Source: Campylobacter concisus
GTDB lineage: Bacteria; Campylobacterota; Campylobacteria; Campylobacterales; Campylobacteraceae
Assembly: GCF_002913045.1 (NCBI RefSeq)
Contig: NZ_PPAF01000041.1
Location: 117,956-181,955, forward strand
Length of the DNA stretch: 64,000 bases
Direction of reading: 5' to 3'
Made by a program: the position numbers and the translations under genes. Of the stretch, positions 48,755 to 57,932 are shown one piece after another; position 1 is the stretch's first letter; each line of letters begins with the position of its first letter. The notes under the pieces are model-generated. The model ran no database searches. It was not told the origin of the DNA and worked only from the letters and a program-made list of their open reading frames with translations.

Positions 48755-49444
48755 ATGCAAAATGCATTAGAATTAAAAAATATTTGTAAAATTTTTGGCG
48801 ATGTTAAAGCACTTGATGATATAAATTTTGAGGTTAAAAAAGGTGAGTGGGTCAGCGTCATGGGGCCAAGTGGTAGTGGTAAAAGTACGCTTGTGAATAT
48901 TCTCTCTCTTATGGATACTCCAAGTAGTGGAATTTATATGCTTGGTGGCGATGATGCGAGCAATCTAAATGCCGATGATACGCTTAAATTTAGACGCGAA
49001 AAGATCGGCCTTATCTTTCAACAGTTTCACCTAGTGCCATATCTTAGCGCGCTTGAAAACGTGATGATTGCGCAGTATTATCACAGCTCAGTGGACGAAG
49101 AGGACGCTAAAAGAGCTCTTGAGGCGGTTGGTCTCTCTCACAGGCTCACTCATAGACCAAGCCAGCTAAGTGGTGGCGAGCAGCAACGTCTTTGTATCGC
49201 GCGTTCACTCATAAACGACCCTGAAATTTTAATAGCAGATGAGCCAACTGGTAACCTTGATGAAGCAAATGAAAGAGTTATACTTGATCTATTTTGCAAG
49301 CTAAGAAAAGATGGCAAGACGATACTTCTAGTAACTCACAACCCTGATCTTGGCGAGTATGGCGATAAGATCGTCTATCTAAGACATGGTAAGCTAGAGA
49401 AAATTCGCACTATTGAAAACCCAAAGGTGCCAAATGAGATATAA
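48755..49444 (+). CDS. ABC ATPase of the LolD/MacB type
   Basis: A 229-residue ATPase that powers the two preceding permeases. Walker A is GPSGSGKST (about 37-45), the signature LSGGEQQR, Walker B ILIADEPTGNLD and the switch His VTHNPDLGEY. The sequence LIFQQFHLVPYLSALENV is typical of the LolD/MacB/FtsE group. It starts one base after the permease stop. The tail overlaps the start of the thioredoxin-like lipoprotein. Confidence 0.92.
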   Translation: MQNALELKNICKIFGDVKALDDINFEVKKGEWVSVMGPSGSGKSTLVNILSLMDTPSSGIYMLGGDDASNLNADDTLKFRREKIGLIFQQFHLVPYLSALENVMIAQYYHSSVDEEDAKRALEAVGLSHRLTHRPSQLSGGEQQRLCIARSLINDPEILIADEPTGNLDEANERVILDLFCKLRKDGKTILLVTHNPDLGEYGDKIVYLRHGKLEKIRTIENPKVPNEI

Positions 49445-49928
49445 AATTTTATTTTTATGTCTAGTCTCAGCCCTAGTTATGGGCTGCGTCAAGCAGTATG
49501 AGAAGCATCACATTACGCTAAATGACTCAAGCGGCATTGATACGCAGTTTTTTCCAACAGAAAAGAGGCTAAAGATAGGCGATAAGCCATATATGCTATT
49601 TTTCTTTGGTACGGACTGCGGAGTGTGCAAGGCTGCTATACCTGATCTAAATACACTTGAAAAAGAGTATGGTAAAGAGGTTCAATTCATTGGTGTTTTA
49701 GGACCTAGTAAAGGCTTTGATAAAGATATTGAGCTTTTAAAAGAGCACAACATCACCTTTAAAACTACGAGTGACAAGGTTTCAGTTGATTACTTTAGTA
49801 AGGCAGTTGGTGGCGTCATGGGCGTGCCAGTTATCTATTTTTTTGATAAGGATGGTAAGATGCGATCAAAATTTATCGGTCTTACACCAAAAAGTGTACT
49901 TGAAAGTGCTATAAGATCGCTCTTGTAG
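49434..49928 (+). CDS. TlpA-like thioredoxin-fold lipoprotein
   Basis: A 164-residue protein from the ATG at 49434, inside the end of the ATPase gene; an ATG at 49413 is in frame but does not lead with a signal peptide. The lipobox is SALVMGC, so Cys 18 would be lipidated. The thioredoxin active site is FFGTDCGVCK (Cys 62 and 65) and the cis-Pro loop is GVPVIYFF. It is a redox protein facing the periplasm. C. jejuni has, as I recall, two such genes after this ABC set; here I see only one. Confidence 0.86.
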   Translation: MRYKILFLCLVSALVMGCVKQYEKHHITLNDSSGIDTQFFPTEKRLKIGDKPYMLFFFGTDCGVCKAAIPDLNTLEKEYGKEVQFIGVLGPSKGFDKDIELLKEHNITFKTTSDKVSVDYFSKAVGGVMGVPVIYFFDKDGKMRSKFIGLTPKSVLESAIRSLL

Positions 49929-49936
49929 GAGTGAAT

Positions 49937-50515
49937 ATGAAAAATTTCTTTTTATTTGTCTTAGCGGTATTTTTTGTTGGATGTGCTAGTAGCACTCCAA
50001 ATATCTCGGTCAAAACGAGTGATCCAATATTTTTTACACTTAATGAAACAAACAAAAGCATCTATGTAAATTTTAAAAATAGCGCGACCGGACAAGATGT
50101 AAATGCTGAAATTTTGAGCGAATTTATAAAGGCTGGCTTTAGAAATGAGCCAAATATTAATAATGCCGATTTTATCATACTTGGCGATGTGCAAAGCTTT
50201 TCTAGGATAATAAAAAGAGATCCTAGATTTTCAATGGGCATGGGATATGGCTTTGGTAGACCAAGCTTTGGTTTTGGCTACTCGATGTTTTTCCCATTTG
50301 GCTATTACGATGATGATGATTTTAGTACGAATAGCTATACTTATCATATGCAAGTAAGCGTGCTAGTGCGTCCAAAAAATGGTGGCGAAAAGGCGACAAA
50401 TATCTCACTTATGCAAGCTGGCAATGTCTATTCGCCAAGCTACATTTGGCCGTTTTTTAAAGAACGCCTAGCAAAACAGATCGTTAGCTTTTTTTATAAT
50501 GTCTCGCAAAAATAG
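49937..50515 (+). CDS. Lipoprotein of unknown function, weakly TraT-like
   Basis: A 192-residue lipoprotein (lipobox VFFVGC, ATG at 49937 with TAGGAG upstream). The mature part has IYVNFKNSATGQD, a predicted helix (EILSEFIKAGF) and NNADFIILGDVQSF, a pattern that resembles the TraT-type outer-membrane lipoproteins. It then has a striking Gly/Phe/Tyr/Met-rich loop (MGMGYGFGRPSFGFGYSM) and an acidic YYDDDDF. I cannot name its function. It starts 8 bases after the TlpA-like gene. Confidence 0.68.
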   Translation: MKNFFLFVLAVFFVGCASSTPNISVKTSDPIFFTLNETNKSIYVNFKNSATGQDVNAEILSEFIKAGFRNEPNINNADFIILGDVQSFSRIIKRDPRFSMGMGYGFGRPSFGFGYSMFFPFGYYDDDDFSTNSYTYHMQVSVLVRPKNGGEKATNISLMQAGNVYSPSYIWPFFKERLAKQIVSFFYNVSQK

Positions 50516-50544
50516 GAGAAATTAGTAAATTTAAAAGGATTTAA

Positions 50545-51792
50545 ATGCTAGTTGATGAAAGCTATGAAATTTTATCTTGTGATGATATTGAACTTGGTAT
50601 AAAAAGAAGCTCTCCTCTCTCCTTTTATTCCTGTTATGACAATGTCAAGGATGCAAAAGCTCTTTTGGTAATTATCCCTGGGCTTGGAGAAGACTCTGAC
50701 CTTGGATATAGAGCTAATCTTATTCGAACTATGGCAGAGACTTATGATGTTGCATGTATTAGTGTGGATTATCACTGCATAGGCAACCGCCCACAGCTTG
50801 GGGCGAAATTTGGACTTGATGATATAGATCGCGAAATCTTAACAAGAGAACTATTAAGCATAGGTATAAATTTACCAATTGATCTAAAAAGTATCGACTG
50901 CCACGAGAAGGTTGATTTGCTGCTTAAATTTCTCAGCAAAGAGATTACTATTCGAAAAGAGAGAGGTATTTTACCGGCTGATTTTAGACTAAATGCTAGC
51001 ATTACGATGGTGCCAACAAAAAATGAATATCAAAATTTTGGCGTTATGCAAGCAATGGATGTGCTAAATGCTGTGCTTTATACAAAAAAATATATAAATA
51101 ATGCCAAATTTGAACATCTGCCAGTGATAATGGTAGGCAGCTCACATGGTGGATATCTGGCACATATGTGTGCTAAGATCGCTCCATGGCTAGTTGATGC
51201 CGTGATAGATAATAGCTCTTATGCCATATTTTTATGGCGTCTTATCGGCTTTGGTAAAGAGATAAATTTTACTAACTATTTTTGTTTTGGCACTGACACT
51301 TTGTATCAAAATTTATATATTTATTTTTTTGATAAGACCTACTGGACACTTAATGAAAAATCACCATACTATTTTATTGACGCAAGAGAAGAGATAAGAA
51401 ACATCCTAAATTTGGATCATTTAAATGTTCAAAGCAGCTATAAAAAGCCAATTTACGTGAGCTATCACTGTATTTGTGATAAAGAAATAGCTCCAGCAAA
51501 GGATAAAATCGAGCTTTACGAGGCTCTTAAGAAGCTAAAATTTGACGCGACGCTTCATATGGTAAAAGATGAGAGTGAGGTTGATGGCAAATTTATAAAG
51601 TCCATAACGCATGGCATGGGGATGTCTTATAAACTACTTTTACAAAAAGAGCTTCCCAGTATGATGGAGAAAATTTTATCTCAAAAAAATAAAAAGAGCA
51701 GCAAGAGTATTGAGTATAAATGCGGCGATACGATCTATAAATTTAGTGAAGTCTTAGATCAAATAAATCTTGAAATTTTAGATATTGCTTAG
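50545..51792 (+). CDS. DUF2920 family protein, alpha/beta-hydrolase-like
   Basis: A 415-residue soluble protein with an alpha/beta-hydrolase look: an early strand (ALLVIIPGLGEDSDLGYR), a nucleophile elbow VGSSHGGYLAHM near residue 203, an acidic site in ISVDYHC, and a late His (ITHGMGMSYK). This matches DUF2920, a family seen often in Campylobacter genomes, including near surface-carbohydrate loci. The substrate is unknown. It follows the lipoprotein gene by 29 bases and ends in a strong bidirectional terminator, so it closes the run that starts at FTR1. Confidence 0.78.
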   Translation: MLVDESYEILSCDDIELGIKRSSPLSFYSCYDNVKDAKALLVIIPGLGEDSDLGYRANLIRTMAETYDVACISVDYHCIGNRPQLGAKFGLDDIDREILTRELLSIGINLPIDLKSIDCHEKVDLLLKFLSKEITIRKERGILPADFRLNASITMVPTKNEYQNFGVMQAMDVLNAVLYTKKYINNAKFEHLPVIMVGSSHGGYLAHMCAKIAPWLVDAVIDNSSYAIFLWRLIGFGKEINFTNYFCFGTDTLYQNLYIYFFDKTYWTLNEKSPYYFIDAREEIRNILNLDHLNVQSSYKKPIYVSYHCICDKEIAPAKDKIELYEALKKLKFDATLHMVKDESEVDGKFIKSITHGMGMSYKLLLQKELPSMMEKILSQKNKKSSKSIEYKCGDTIYKFSEVLDQINLEILDIA

Positions 51793-51806
51793 TATTTAAA
51801 ATAGTT

Positions 51807-51834
51807 AAAACTAGGTGCATAAAGACCTAGTTTT
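51807..51834. terminator. Bidirectional terminator
   Basis: AAAACTAGGT pairs with ACCTAGTTTT around an 8-base loop, with T's on one side and A's on the other. It ends both the rightward DUF2920 gene and the leftward PflB-like gene. Confidence 0.75.
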
Positions 51835-51836
51835 TA

Positions 51837-54209
51837 TCAGTCATTATCTATCTCAAAGTCGTAAAATTCGCTTTCATACTCAACATTTCCTATTTTGCTG
51901 TATTGTATAAGAGCTGCTTTTATATTATCTATCTGCTGATACATTAGGCCAAGAGCTATTCTATTTTCGATAGCACTAGCATCATTTAGTTTTGTTAGCT
52001 CTAAAAGTGCGATCGCGTTTGATACTTTTCCAGCTCCTGTCGCAGCCACAGATGCTAAAAACAATGTGCCAGCGTCATTTACTTTAAACTCATCGATTGC
52101 CTGATTATAAAGTTTATAGCTCTCCTCAAAATCGTTTGTAAAGATATCGACATAGGCTAGAGTTTGGATTAAATTTATATTCTTTGGAGCATTTTTTAGC
52201 TCAGCTCTTAACTTATCACGCTCTCTTGTAAGTAAGCCTGAAATTTGAAGTAGCTTGATGTATTGCTTTTTGATGATATCAGCGCCGTGATAGAAAGCGT
52301 TTGAATCAAGCTGCTTGCCATTAAAGTGAATTTGTATCGCTTTTGCATACTCTTTGACATTTTGCTCTTTGTTTTTCGAGATGAAATTTAAGATATTTGC
52401 AATAATATCATTTGGCAAAATTTTTAGTAGTTCATCAGCTTTCTTTGCCATTAGCTCGTCATTGTTTGTTACTTTTGCGATGATGATATCAAAGGCTAAA
52501 TTTAGCATTGCCTGCTCTTTTGGCTCTTCAAGCCACCTTATCATCGCACTTTGGTTGCCGCTAATCAGGCTTAGAAGCGAGGCATATAAATTTACAGGCT
52601 TTAAACTCTTGTCATTTTCTAAATTTTCGCCGATCTCTTCAATGAGTTTTGGGTTTAAATTTCTATTTATATCTAGACAAATCGCCCCAAAAATACCTGC
52701 AAGATGGTTATTTACATCTTGATGATAGCTTGCTATGAAGTGCTTTGCTGCAAGGCTAAAATTTCCAAGCTGAGCGTAGCTTAAGGCGAGGTTGTATTGT
52801 AAGATAGAGTGATTTGGATAAGTGCTAGCTAGCTCTTCAAACTCTTTATTCGCTTCTTTTAAGCGGTAGCTTAGTGCTTTTGCGATAGCTTCGCTAAGTT
52901 TTGCATTTACTTTTGAAGCAGCTGCACTTTGACTAAGATAGTCATTTGCTGCTGAAGTGTCGTCTAAAAATACGCTAACACCACCTTTTCTTATCTGCTC
53001 AATACTCTGTTTTGCATCAAAGACCTTGTAAGGTGCGAAGTAAAAAAGGGTCTCATAGCGCCTTGTTCTATCAAAAAACATATCATCACTAAAGTGCGCC
53101 TGAGCTAGGCTGACATCAAAAAGATCAGGCTTTAGTATCGTTTTTATCTTGTAAATTTTGCTTGGCAAAGAAGCATTGTAGTCGTAAACATCTTTGATAA
53201 ATGCTGCTGCATCGCCGTAGTCAGAAGTTTTTAGATCAATTAGCGCCTCAGTCATCTTGATAAGATCGATATTTGGCGTATTCTTAGAAGCTTTTGTTAG
53301 ATAATCCCTTGCCTTGTCATATTTGCCAAGTCTTGCGTAAAGTTGAGCTAGAGTGAAGTCAGCCTTAAATGCCTTTTGGCTCTCAAGTTTGGCTATTGCT
53401 CTTTCATCATCTCCAAGGAGTGATAAAATTTTTGCACTTAAATACGCATACTCATTTTTATAATCCGCAGTATTTGGATGAGAAAGTGCTTGAAGCGCCT
53501 CGTAATAGTTGCCTTTATAGTAGTTTATAAGCGCGTAGTAATAGCTATAAAGTGGCGAGTTGTTTTCATACTGTAAAAATGAATCTGCAAGTCCTATATA
53601 GTAGTTAAAATTTTTAGTGTTATTTAGCTCAAGCGAGCAAACGGCAGCATTTATCGCACTAACCGCTGTGTTTTCTCTATCGGTTATAGCTTTGTTAAAA
53701 GATACGATCGCCTCATCACATCTTTCTTGTTTCATCTGCGAAACACCGAGGTTGTAGTTTGAGAGAGACTGGTTATAAACAGCTATGTTTTCATAAATTT
53801 TTAACGCTTCAAATTTATTGCCACGCTCGTAGAGCTGATTGGCTTTATTTATCATTTCATCGATCTTTGAAGTGCCAAAATTTTGCGTTTGGTAGTTGTT
53901 TTCTATATTTTTTACGATACTTGCAGCATCTATGTTCTCTTTTTTGTCTTTCTTTAGCAAGATAACTAGCAAAACCACTATCAAGATGATAAGTACTAGA
54001 GCGACCACGCCTGCTATTATAAAGAGCTTTTTATTGCTCTTTTTTACAGGGATTGGCTCCGGGATGCTCTCGTCTTGCAGCACACCCTCACTTGCGATAC
54101 TCTCAAGTGAGACGATCTCTTCAGGCGCTTCGGCTTTTGCCTCTTCAGGTGCTTCCTGCTCTGCTTGCTCGCCAGGTGGTTTTAAAACTACAACCTCTTC
54201 TTCAGCCAC
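51837..54209 (-). CDS. pflB: TPR-rich membrane protein, PflB-like flagellar motor scaffold
   Basis: A 790-residue protein. An acidic cytoplasmic N-terminus of about 65 residues (many Glu, Ala, Pro) precedes one membrane helix (LFIIAGVVALVLIILIVVLLVILL). The rest is a long periplasmic solenoid of TPR-like repeats, for example YNLGVSQMKQERCDEAIVSFNKAI and LALSYAQLGNFSLAAKHFIAS. In C. jejuni the gene next to serS encodes PflB, a TPR protein of the large periplasmic disk that helps form the wide, high-torque stator ring. I assign it by layout and neighbour. Translation starts at GTG 54209, whose G is the last base of the serS stop codon. Confidence 0.78.
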   Translation of the reverse strand: MAEEEVVVLKPPGEQAEQEAPEEAKAEAPEEIVSLESIASEGVLQDESIPEPIPVKKSNKKLFIIAGVVALVLIILIVVLLVILLKKDKKENIDAASIVKNIENNYQTQNFGTSKIDEMINKANQLYERGNKFEALKIYENIAVYNQSLSNYNLGVSQMKQERCDEAIVSFNKAITDRENTAVSAINAAVCSLELNNTKNFNYYIGLADSFLQYENNSPLYSYYYALINYYKGNYYEALQALSHPNTADYKNEYAYLSAKILSLLGDDERAIAKLESQKAFKADFTLAQLYARLGKYDKARDYLTKASKNTPNIDLIKMTEALIDLKTSDYGDAAAFIKDVYDYNASLPSKIYKIKTILKPDLFDVSLAQAHFSDDMFFDRTRRYETLFYFAPYKVFDAKQSIEQIRKGGVSVFLDDTSAANDYLSQSAAASKVNAKLSEAIAKALSYRLKEANKEFEELASTYPNHSILQYNLALSYAQLGNFSLAAKHFIASYHQDVNNHLAGIFGAICLDINRNLNPKLIEEIGENLENDKSLKPVNLYASLLSLISGNQSAMIRWLEEPKEQAMLNLAFDIIIAKVTNNDELMAKKADELLKILPNDIIANILNFISKNKEQNVKEYAKAIQIHFNGKQLDSNAFYHGADIIKKQYIKLLQISGLLTRERDKLRAELKNAPKNINLIQTLAYVDIFTNDFEESYKLYNQAIDEFKVNDAGTLFLASVAATGAGKVSNAIALLELTKLNDASAIENRIALGLMYQQIDNIKAALIQYSKIGNVEYESEFYDFEIDND

Positions 54210-55453
54210 TACATATACCTTTTAAGAACTTCTGGAATTTCGATAGTGCCATCTGCCTTTTGGTAGTTTTCCATGATGGCAATAAGCGTCCTACCCACAG
54301 CTAGACTTGAGCCATTTAGCGTATTTACAAGCATATTTTTCTTGCCATCTTTAAAGCGAATTTTTGCACGCCTTGCTTGAAAATCACGAGTATTGGAAAT
54401 AGAGCTAATCTCTCTATATTTACCTTGACCAGGTAGCCAAACCTCAAGGTCTATCGTCTTTGCCGCGCTAAAACCAAGATCGCCACTGCAAAGAAGCATA
54501 TGGCGGTGAGGAAGTCCAAGGCTAGTTAGTAGATCGCTTGCGCACGATACCATCTCATTTAGCACGTCTTCGCTTTGATCAGGCTTTGTGATACTTACTA
54601 GCTCGACCTTTTCAAACTGGTGCTGGCGGATCATACCTCTAGTATCACGTCCTGCTGAGCCTGCCTCTTGGCGGAAGCATGCTGAGTAGCAAGTCATCTT
54701 TATAGGCAGCTGCTCGGCTTCAATGATCGTGTCATTGTATAAATTTGTCACAGGCACTTCGCTAGTTGGGATGAGGTAGAGATCCTCGTCACGCACTTTG
54801 TAAAGATCCTCTTCAAATTTAGGCAGCTGACCAGTACCAAAAAGTGTGTTTGAACTTACTAGATAAGGGACATTTACAAGCTCAAAGCCTCGCGCGCTAT
54901 TAAAGTCGATCATGTAATTAACAAGCGCTCTACTTAGCCTTGCTCCCATGCCGCGAAGCACGGTAAAGCGAGATCCTGAGAGCTTTGCACCCCTTTCAAA
55001 GTCAAGCCAACCAAGGCTCTCACCTAGCTCCCAGTGCTCTTTTGGTGTAAAGCTAAATTTAGTTGGCTCAAGCACCGTTTTTATGCAGATATTATCGTCC
55101 TCGTCCTTACCAAATGGCACATCATCATCGGTGATATTTGGCACGTTAAATGAAATTTGCTCAAGCTTTTCTTCATATTGTTTAACGATCTCATCAGCAT
55201 CAGAAAGTGCAGCTTTATTTAAATTTAGCTCATTTTTTAGCTCACTTACGTCTTCACCGGCTCTTGCCTTTATGCCAAGTTCTTTGCTCTTTGCGTTTTG
55301 GATCGCTTGAAAATTTTCAAGTGCTTTGCGCTTTTGTTTTAGCTCGTTAAAAGTTTGTAAAAGCTCGTCAAGTAGCCCAGCTTTTACATTTTTGCCCTCA
55401 AGTTTTTTTACAAATTCATCGTAATTTGTCTCGAGTAGTTTTAAATTTATCAT
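54209..55453 (-). CDS. serS: Serine--tRNA ligase
   Basis: A class-II synthetase of 414 residues. The N-terminal coiled coil that touches the long arm of tRNA-Ser covers about residues 25-100. Motif 2 is [25 protein letters not shown] and motif 3 lies in the C-terminus near [25 protein letters not shown] is typical of SerRS. It also makes the seryl-tRNA(Sec) that SelA converts. Its stop overlaps the PflB-like start. Confidence 0.97.
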   Translation of the reverse strand: MINLKLLETNYDEFVKKLEGKNVKAGLLDELLQTFNELKQKRKALENFQAIQNAKSKELGIKARAGEDVSELKNELNLNKAALSDADEIVKQYEEKLEQISFNVPNITDDDVPFGKDEDDNICIKTVLEPTKFSFTPKEHWELGESLGWLDFERGAKLSGSRFTVLRGMGARLSRALVNYMIDFNSARGFELVNVPYLVSSNTLFGTGQLPKFEEDLYKVRDEDLYLIPTSEVPVTNLYNDTIIEAEQLPIKMTCYSACFRQEAGSAGRDTRGMIRQHQFEKVELVSITKPDQSEDVLNEMVSCASDLLTSLGLPHRHMLLCSGDLGFSAAKTIDLEVWLPGQGKYREISSISNTRDFQARRAKIRFKDGKKNMLVNTLNGSSLAVGRTLIAIMENYQKADGTIEIPEVLKRYM

Positions 55454-55462
55454 CCTATATCC

Positions 55463-55903
55463 TTAAACCATAAACATAACTTTTGCAAAAAGTACGATAA
55501 AAACTGCCGCTGTTAGCGCAAATGGGTGGATGTTGCCAAGTGGGCTAGGGCGTTTAAATATAAATTTGCAGCTTAAATTTGTTATAACCGCAGCTACAAT
55601 TAACATCGCTAAGAAAAATTTAATCATAAAAATGATTTGTAAATTTGTCTCAAAGTAGCCTCCAGTCTTTGATCCGACCCAGTTACTCATCATCATGCCT
55701 CCAGTTAATACCAAAAGCAAGATACAAAGTGGCATTATCTTAATAGCAACTGATCCGATAGCTTGTTTTGCCTTTTGAGCAAGCTCAGGTGGCATTTTTT
55801 TACAAGCTGCCTTAAAAATGATTACATCAAAAAAGAGGTAACCAACAAAGATGATTGCACAAAAAAGATGAACTATCTGTGCGTATGGATATAAATTTTG
55901 CAT
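55463..55903 (-). CDS. Four-helix membrane protein, CopD-like
   Basis: A 146-residue protein with four membrane helices. The first carries YPYAQIVHLFCAIIFVGYLFFD, with a histidine where CopD/HemJ-type families have one. LVLTGGMMMSNW and IIFMIKFFLAM follow. The pattern resembles copper-resistance D or HemJ-like proteins, but no diagnostic motif settles it. It lies between serS and trpS in the same orientation, with 9 and 12 bases on each side. Confidence 0.68.
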   Translation of the reverse strand: MQNLYPYAQIVHLFCAIIFVGYLFFDVIIFKAACKKMPPELAQKAKQAIGSVAIKIMPLCILLLVLTGGMMMSNWVGSKTGGYFETNLQIIFMIKFFLAMLIVAAVITNLSCKFIFKRPSPLGNIHPFALTAAVFIVLFAKVMFMV

Positions 55904-55915
55904 ATTTTTCCTTTA

Positions 55916-56878
55916 TTAATAAATTCCGACTGCTTCACGAACTTTTTTTATTGTTGTTTGAGCAACATTACTTGCCTTTTTGGCTCCTATTTCTAAAATT
56001 CCAGACACTTCGTCAGGATTATTTTGATAATGCTCAAATTTCTCTCTCGCATCTTTAAAATAGTCCCAAATAAGCTCATTTAGATAAGCTTTAAAGTGCC
56101 CATGACCCTCGCCGCCACGCTCATATCTAGCTTGCAGTTCACGCTGCCCACTCTCGTCTAAAAAGAGCTTAGCTATGTTGTAAACATTGCAGTTTTGCCA
56201 CTGTTTTGGCTCTTCAAGTGGTGTGCCGTCAGTCACTATGCTTGAAATTTGCTTTTTAAGTGTTTTAGCATCGGCAAAGATGTAGATTGTATTGCCGTAG
56301 CTTTTGCTCATCTTTTCGCCATTTGTGCCAGGCACGGTGGCGACGTTTTCATCGATCTTTGCCTCAGGCAGTGTAAAAATCTCGCCATGTTCATTGTTAA
56401 ATTTTATCGCGATATCACGAGCGATCTCGACATGTTGGATCTGGTCTTTGCCCACAGGTACAACCTGCGCATTATAAAGCAAAATGTCAGCTGCCATCAA
56501 AACTGGATAGCTAAAGAGTCCGTGGTGCGAACTAAGACCTTTCGCGACTTTATCTTTGTAACTATGTGCGCGCTCAAGAAGCCCCATAGGCGTGTGCTGG
56601 CTTAGCACCCAGTAAAGCTCAAGCACGTCTTTAACGTCACTTTGCACCCAAAATATACTTTTATTTGGATTGATACCAAGTGCCAAAAACGCACACGCGG
56701 CCTCAAAAGTGTTTTGCTTTAGGGCTTTGGCCTCGCTAAGGCTCGTCATCGCATGGTAGTTTGCTATAAACATAAACATCTCATTTTGCTCTTGCATATC
56801 AACCATCTGCTTTATCGAGGCAAAGTAGTTGCCAAGGTGTAGTTTGCCAGATGGTTGAAGGCCAGTTAATACTCTCAT
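55916..56878 (-). CDS. trpS: Tryptophan--tRNA ligase
   Basis: A class-I synthetase of 320 residues. TGLQPSGKLHLGNYFASI contains the HIGH-type motif (HLGN), VPVGKDQIQHVEIARDI contacts tryptophan and ATP, and GEKMSKSYGN is the KMSKS loop. The start ATG is at 56878. Upstream lies the palindromic-repeat cluster, so the promoter of the trpS-serS-PflB group may be affected by it. Confidence 0.97.
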   Translation of the reverse strand: MRVLTGLQPSGKLHLGNYFASIKQMVDMQEQNEMFMFIANYHAMTSLSEAKALKQNTFEAACAFLALGINPNKSIFWVQSDVKDVLELYWVLSQHTPMGLLERAHSYKDKVAKGLSSHHGLFSYPVLMAADILLYNAQVVPVGKDQIQHVEIARDIAIKFNNEHGEIFTLPEAKIDENVATVPGTNGEKMSKSYGNTIYIFADAKTLKKQISSIVTDGTPLEEPKQWQNCNVYNIAKLFLDESGQRELQARYERGGEGHGHFKAYLNELIWDYFKDAREKFEHYQNNPDEVSGILEIGAKKASNVAQTTIKKVREAVGIY

Positions 56879-56931
56879 CTTATCCTTTCAAATTTTGGCT
56901 TTTTCTCGTGAGCGCTTTTGATAGAGATTTG

Positions 56932-57377
56932 AAATTTTAAGCTTTTGGCAGACTATGTGTCTAGCCTCGGCTTAAAATTTCTACACAACTATCAAAATCA
57001 TCTCACGATACTTCGCTAAAAATACTTTTTAAATTTTAACGTTACATTAGAGTTTTTGTATCTAATCTAATCTTAAAATTTAACTGGCAGATTATGCGTC
57101 TAGCCTTTGCTTAAAAACAAATTTTTACCTCGCCTAAACAAAAAATCTTTGTCAAAACGTTTAAATTTTTAACATCACGTTAGACTTTTTAGTCTAGCTT
57201 AATCTTAAAATTTTTATCACACAACTCTCATCGCTTTAGCATTGCGAACAAAGTGAAGCAAAAAAATATCTCACGATACTTCGCCAAAATTTCTAACTAC
57301 AAAACGTTAAATTTATTTCAAACATTTCAAATTTTAACACCACGCCAGATAGCCATCTAGCCTGATCTTAAAAATTT
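56932..57377. repeat. Cluster of five palindromic repeats between aroK and trpS
   Basis: Five related units of about 40-51 bases lie at 56932-56980, 57031-57081, 57086-57125, 57163-57213 and 57329-57377. Outer arms are AAATTTTAA and TTAAAATTT (11 of 11 paired in the first unit). Inside is a stem of the kind GGCAGAC-N5-GTCTAGCC. Units 1 and 3 share a 20-base core with two differences, both tolerated as pairs in the stem. A second motif, TCTCACGATACTTCGC, occurs at 57001 and 57270. No protein frame covers the 530-base gap. This looks like an intergenic mobile palindrome or a structured RNA family; I do not recognise it. Confidence 0.75.
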
Positions 57378-57410
57378 ATCGTTACAAGCAGCAATCACGC
57401 TACTTTACAA

Positions 57411-57932
57411 CTAAATTTTTAAAAGCATCCTTATCTCTTTTACGATCTGCTTTGGAGTTTTACCCTCGACTTCGACGATGTAATCAGCCTTTTTCTCATA
57501 AAGCTCCTCTCGCTCTAGATGCAAAGCTTCAGCTCTTTTTAGATCGCTTAAAAGTGGGCGTTTGGCGAGTTTTTTCTCGCTATTTTTACTATTTTTTAGT
57601 CTTTGCATGATCGCATCAAAACTAGCTTTTAGATAGATCACGGTACCAATTTTTTTTAAATTTTTAACCTTTGCAAAGCCTCCACCTGTTGAGATAATTG
57701 CATTTTTGACATTTGTTGCTAGAAATTTGGCAAGATCTTTTTCAAGCTGCCTAAAATGCTCCTCTCCGTATTCTTCAAAGATAGCTTTTATCTTCATATT
57801 TTGTGAGCTCTCTAGCAGGTCGTCGCAGTCAAGGTTCATCGTCTTTAGTGCCTTGCTTAGTGCCCTTGCAGTCGTACCTTTGCCAACGCCCATAAACCCT
57901 ATCAAAACGATATTATTGTTCTTTGTTTTCAT
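57411..57932 (-). CDS. aroK: Shikimate kinase
   Basis: A 173-residue kinase that phosphorylates shikimate in chorismate synthesis. The P-loop is [14 protein letters not shown] at the N-terminus, with a second motif LDCDDLL (the Asp pair that binds Mg and shikimate) and [22 protein letters not shown] is the lid region. The ATG at 57932 lies within the end of der, so the two genes overlap by about 20 bases; an ATG at 57944 is an alternative. Chorismate also feeds MqnA. Confidence 0.93.
   Translation of the reverse strand: MKTKNNNIVLIGFMGVGKGTTARALSKALKTMNLDCDDLLESSQNMKIKAIFEEYGEEHFRQLEKDLAKFLATNVKNAIISTGGGFAKVKNLKKIGTVIYLKASFDAIMQRLKNSKNSEKKLAKRPLLSDLKRAEALHLEREELYEKKADYIVEVEGKTPKQIVKEIRMLLKI

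Noticed and set aside
53896..54225. A rightward Ser-rich frame of 109 codons
   Set aside because: It is antisense to the acidic N-terminus and membrane helix of the PflB-like protein, and its composition follows from that.
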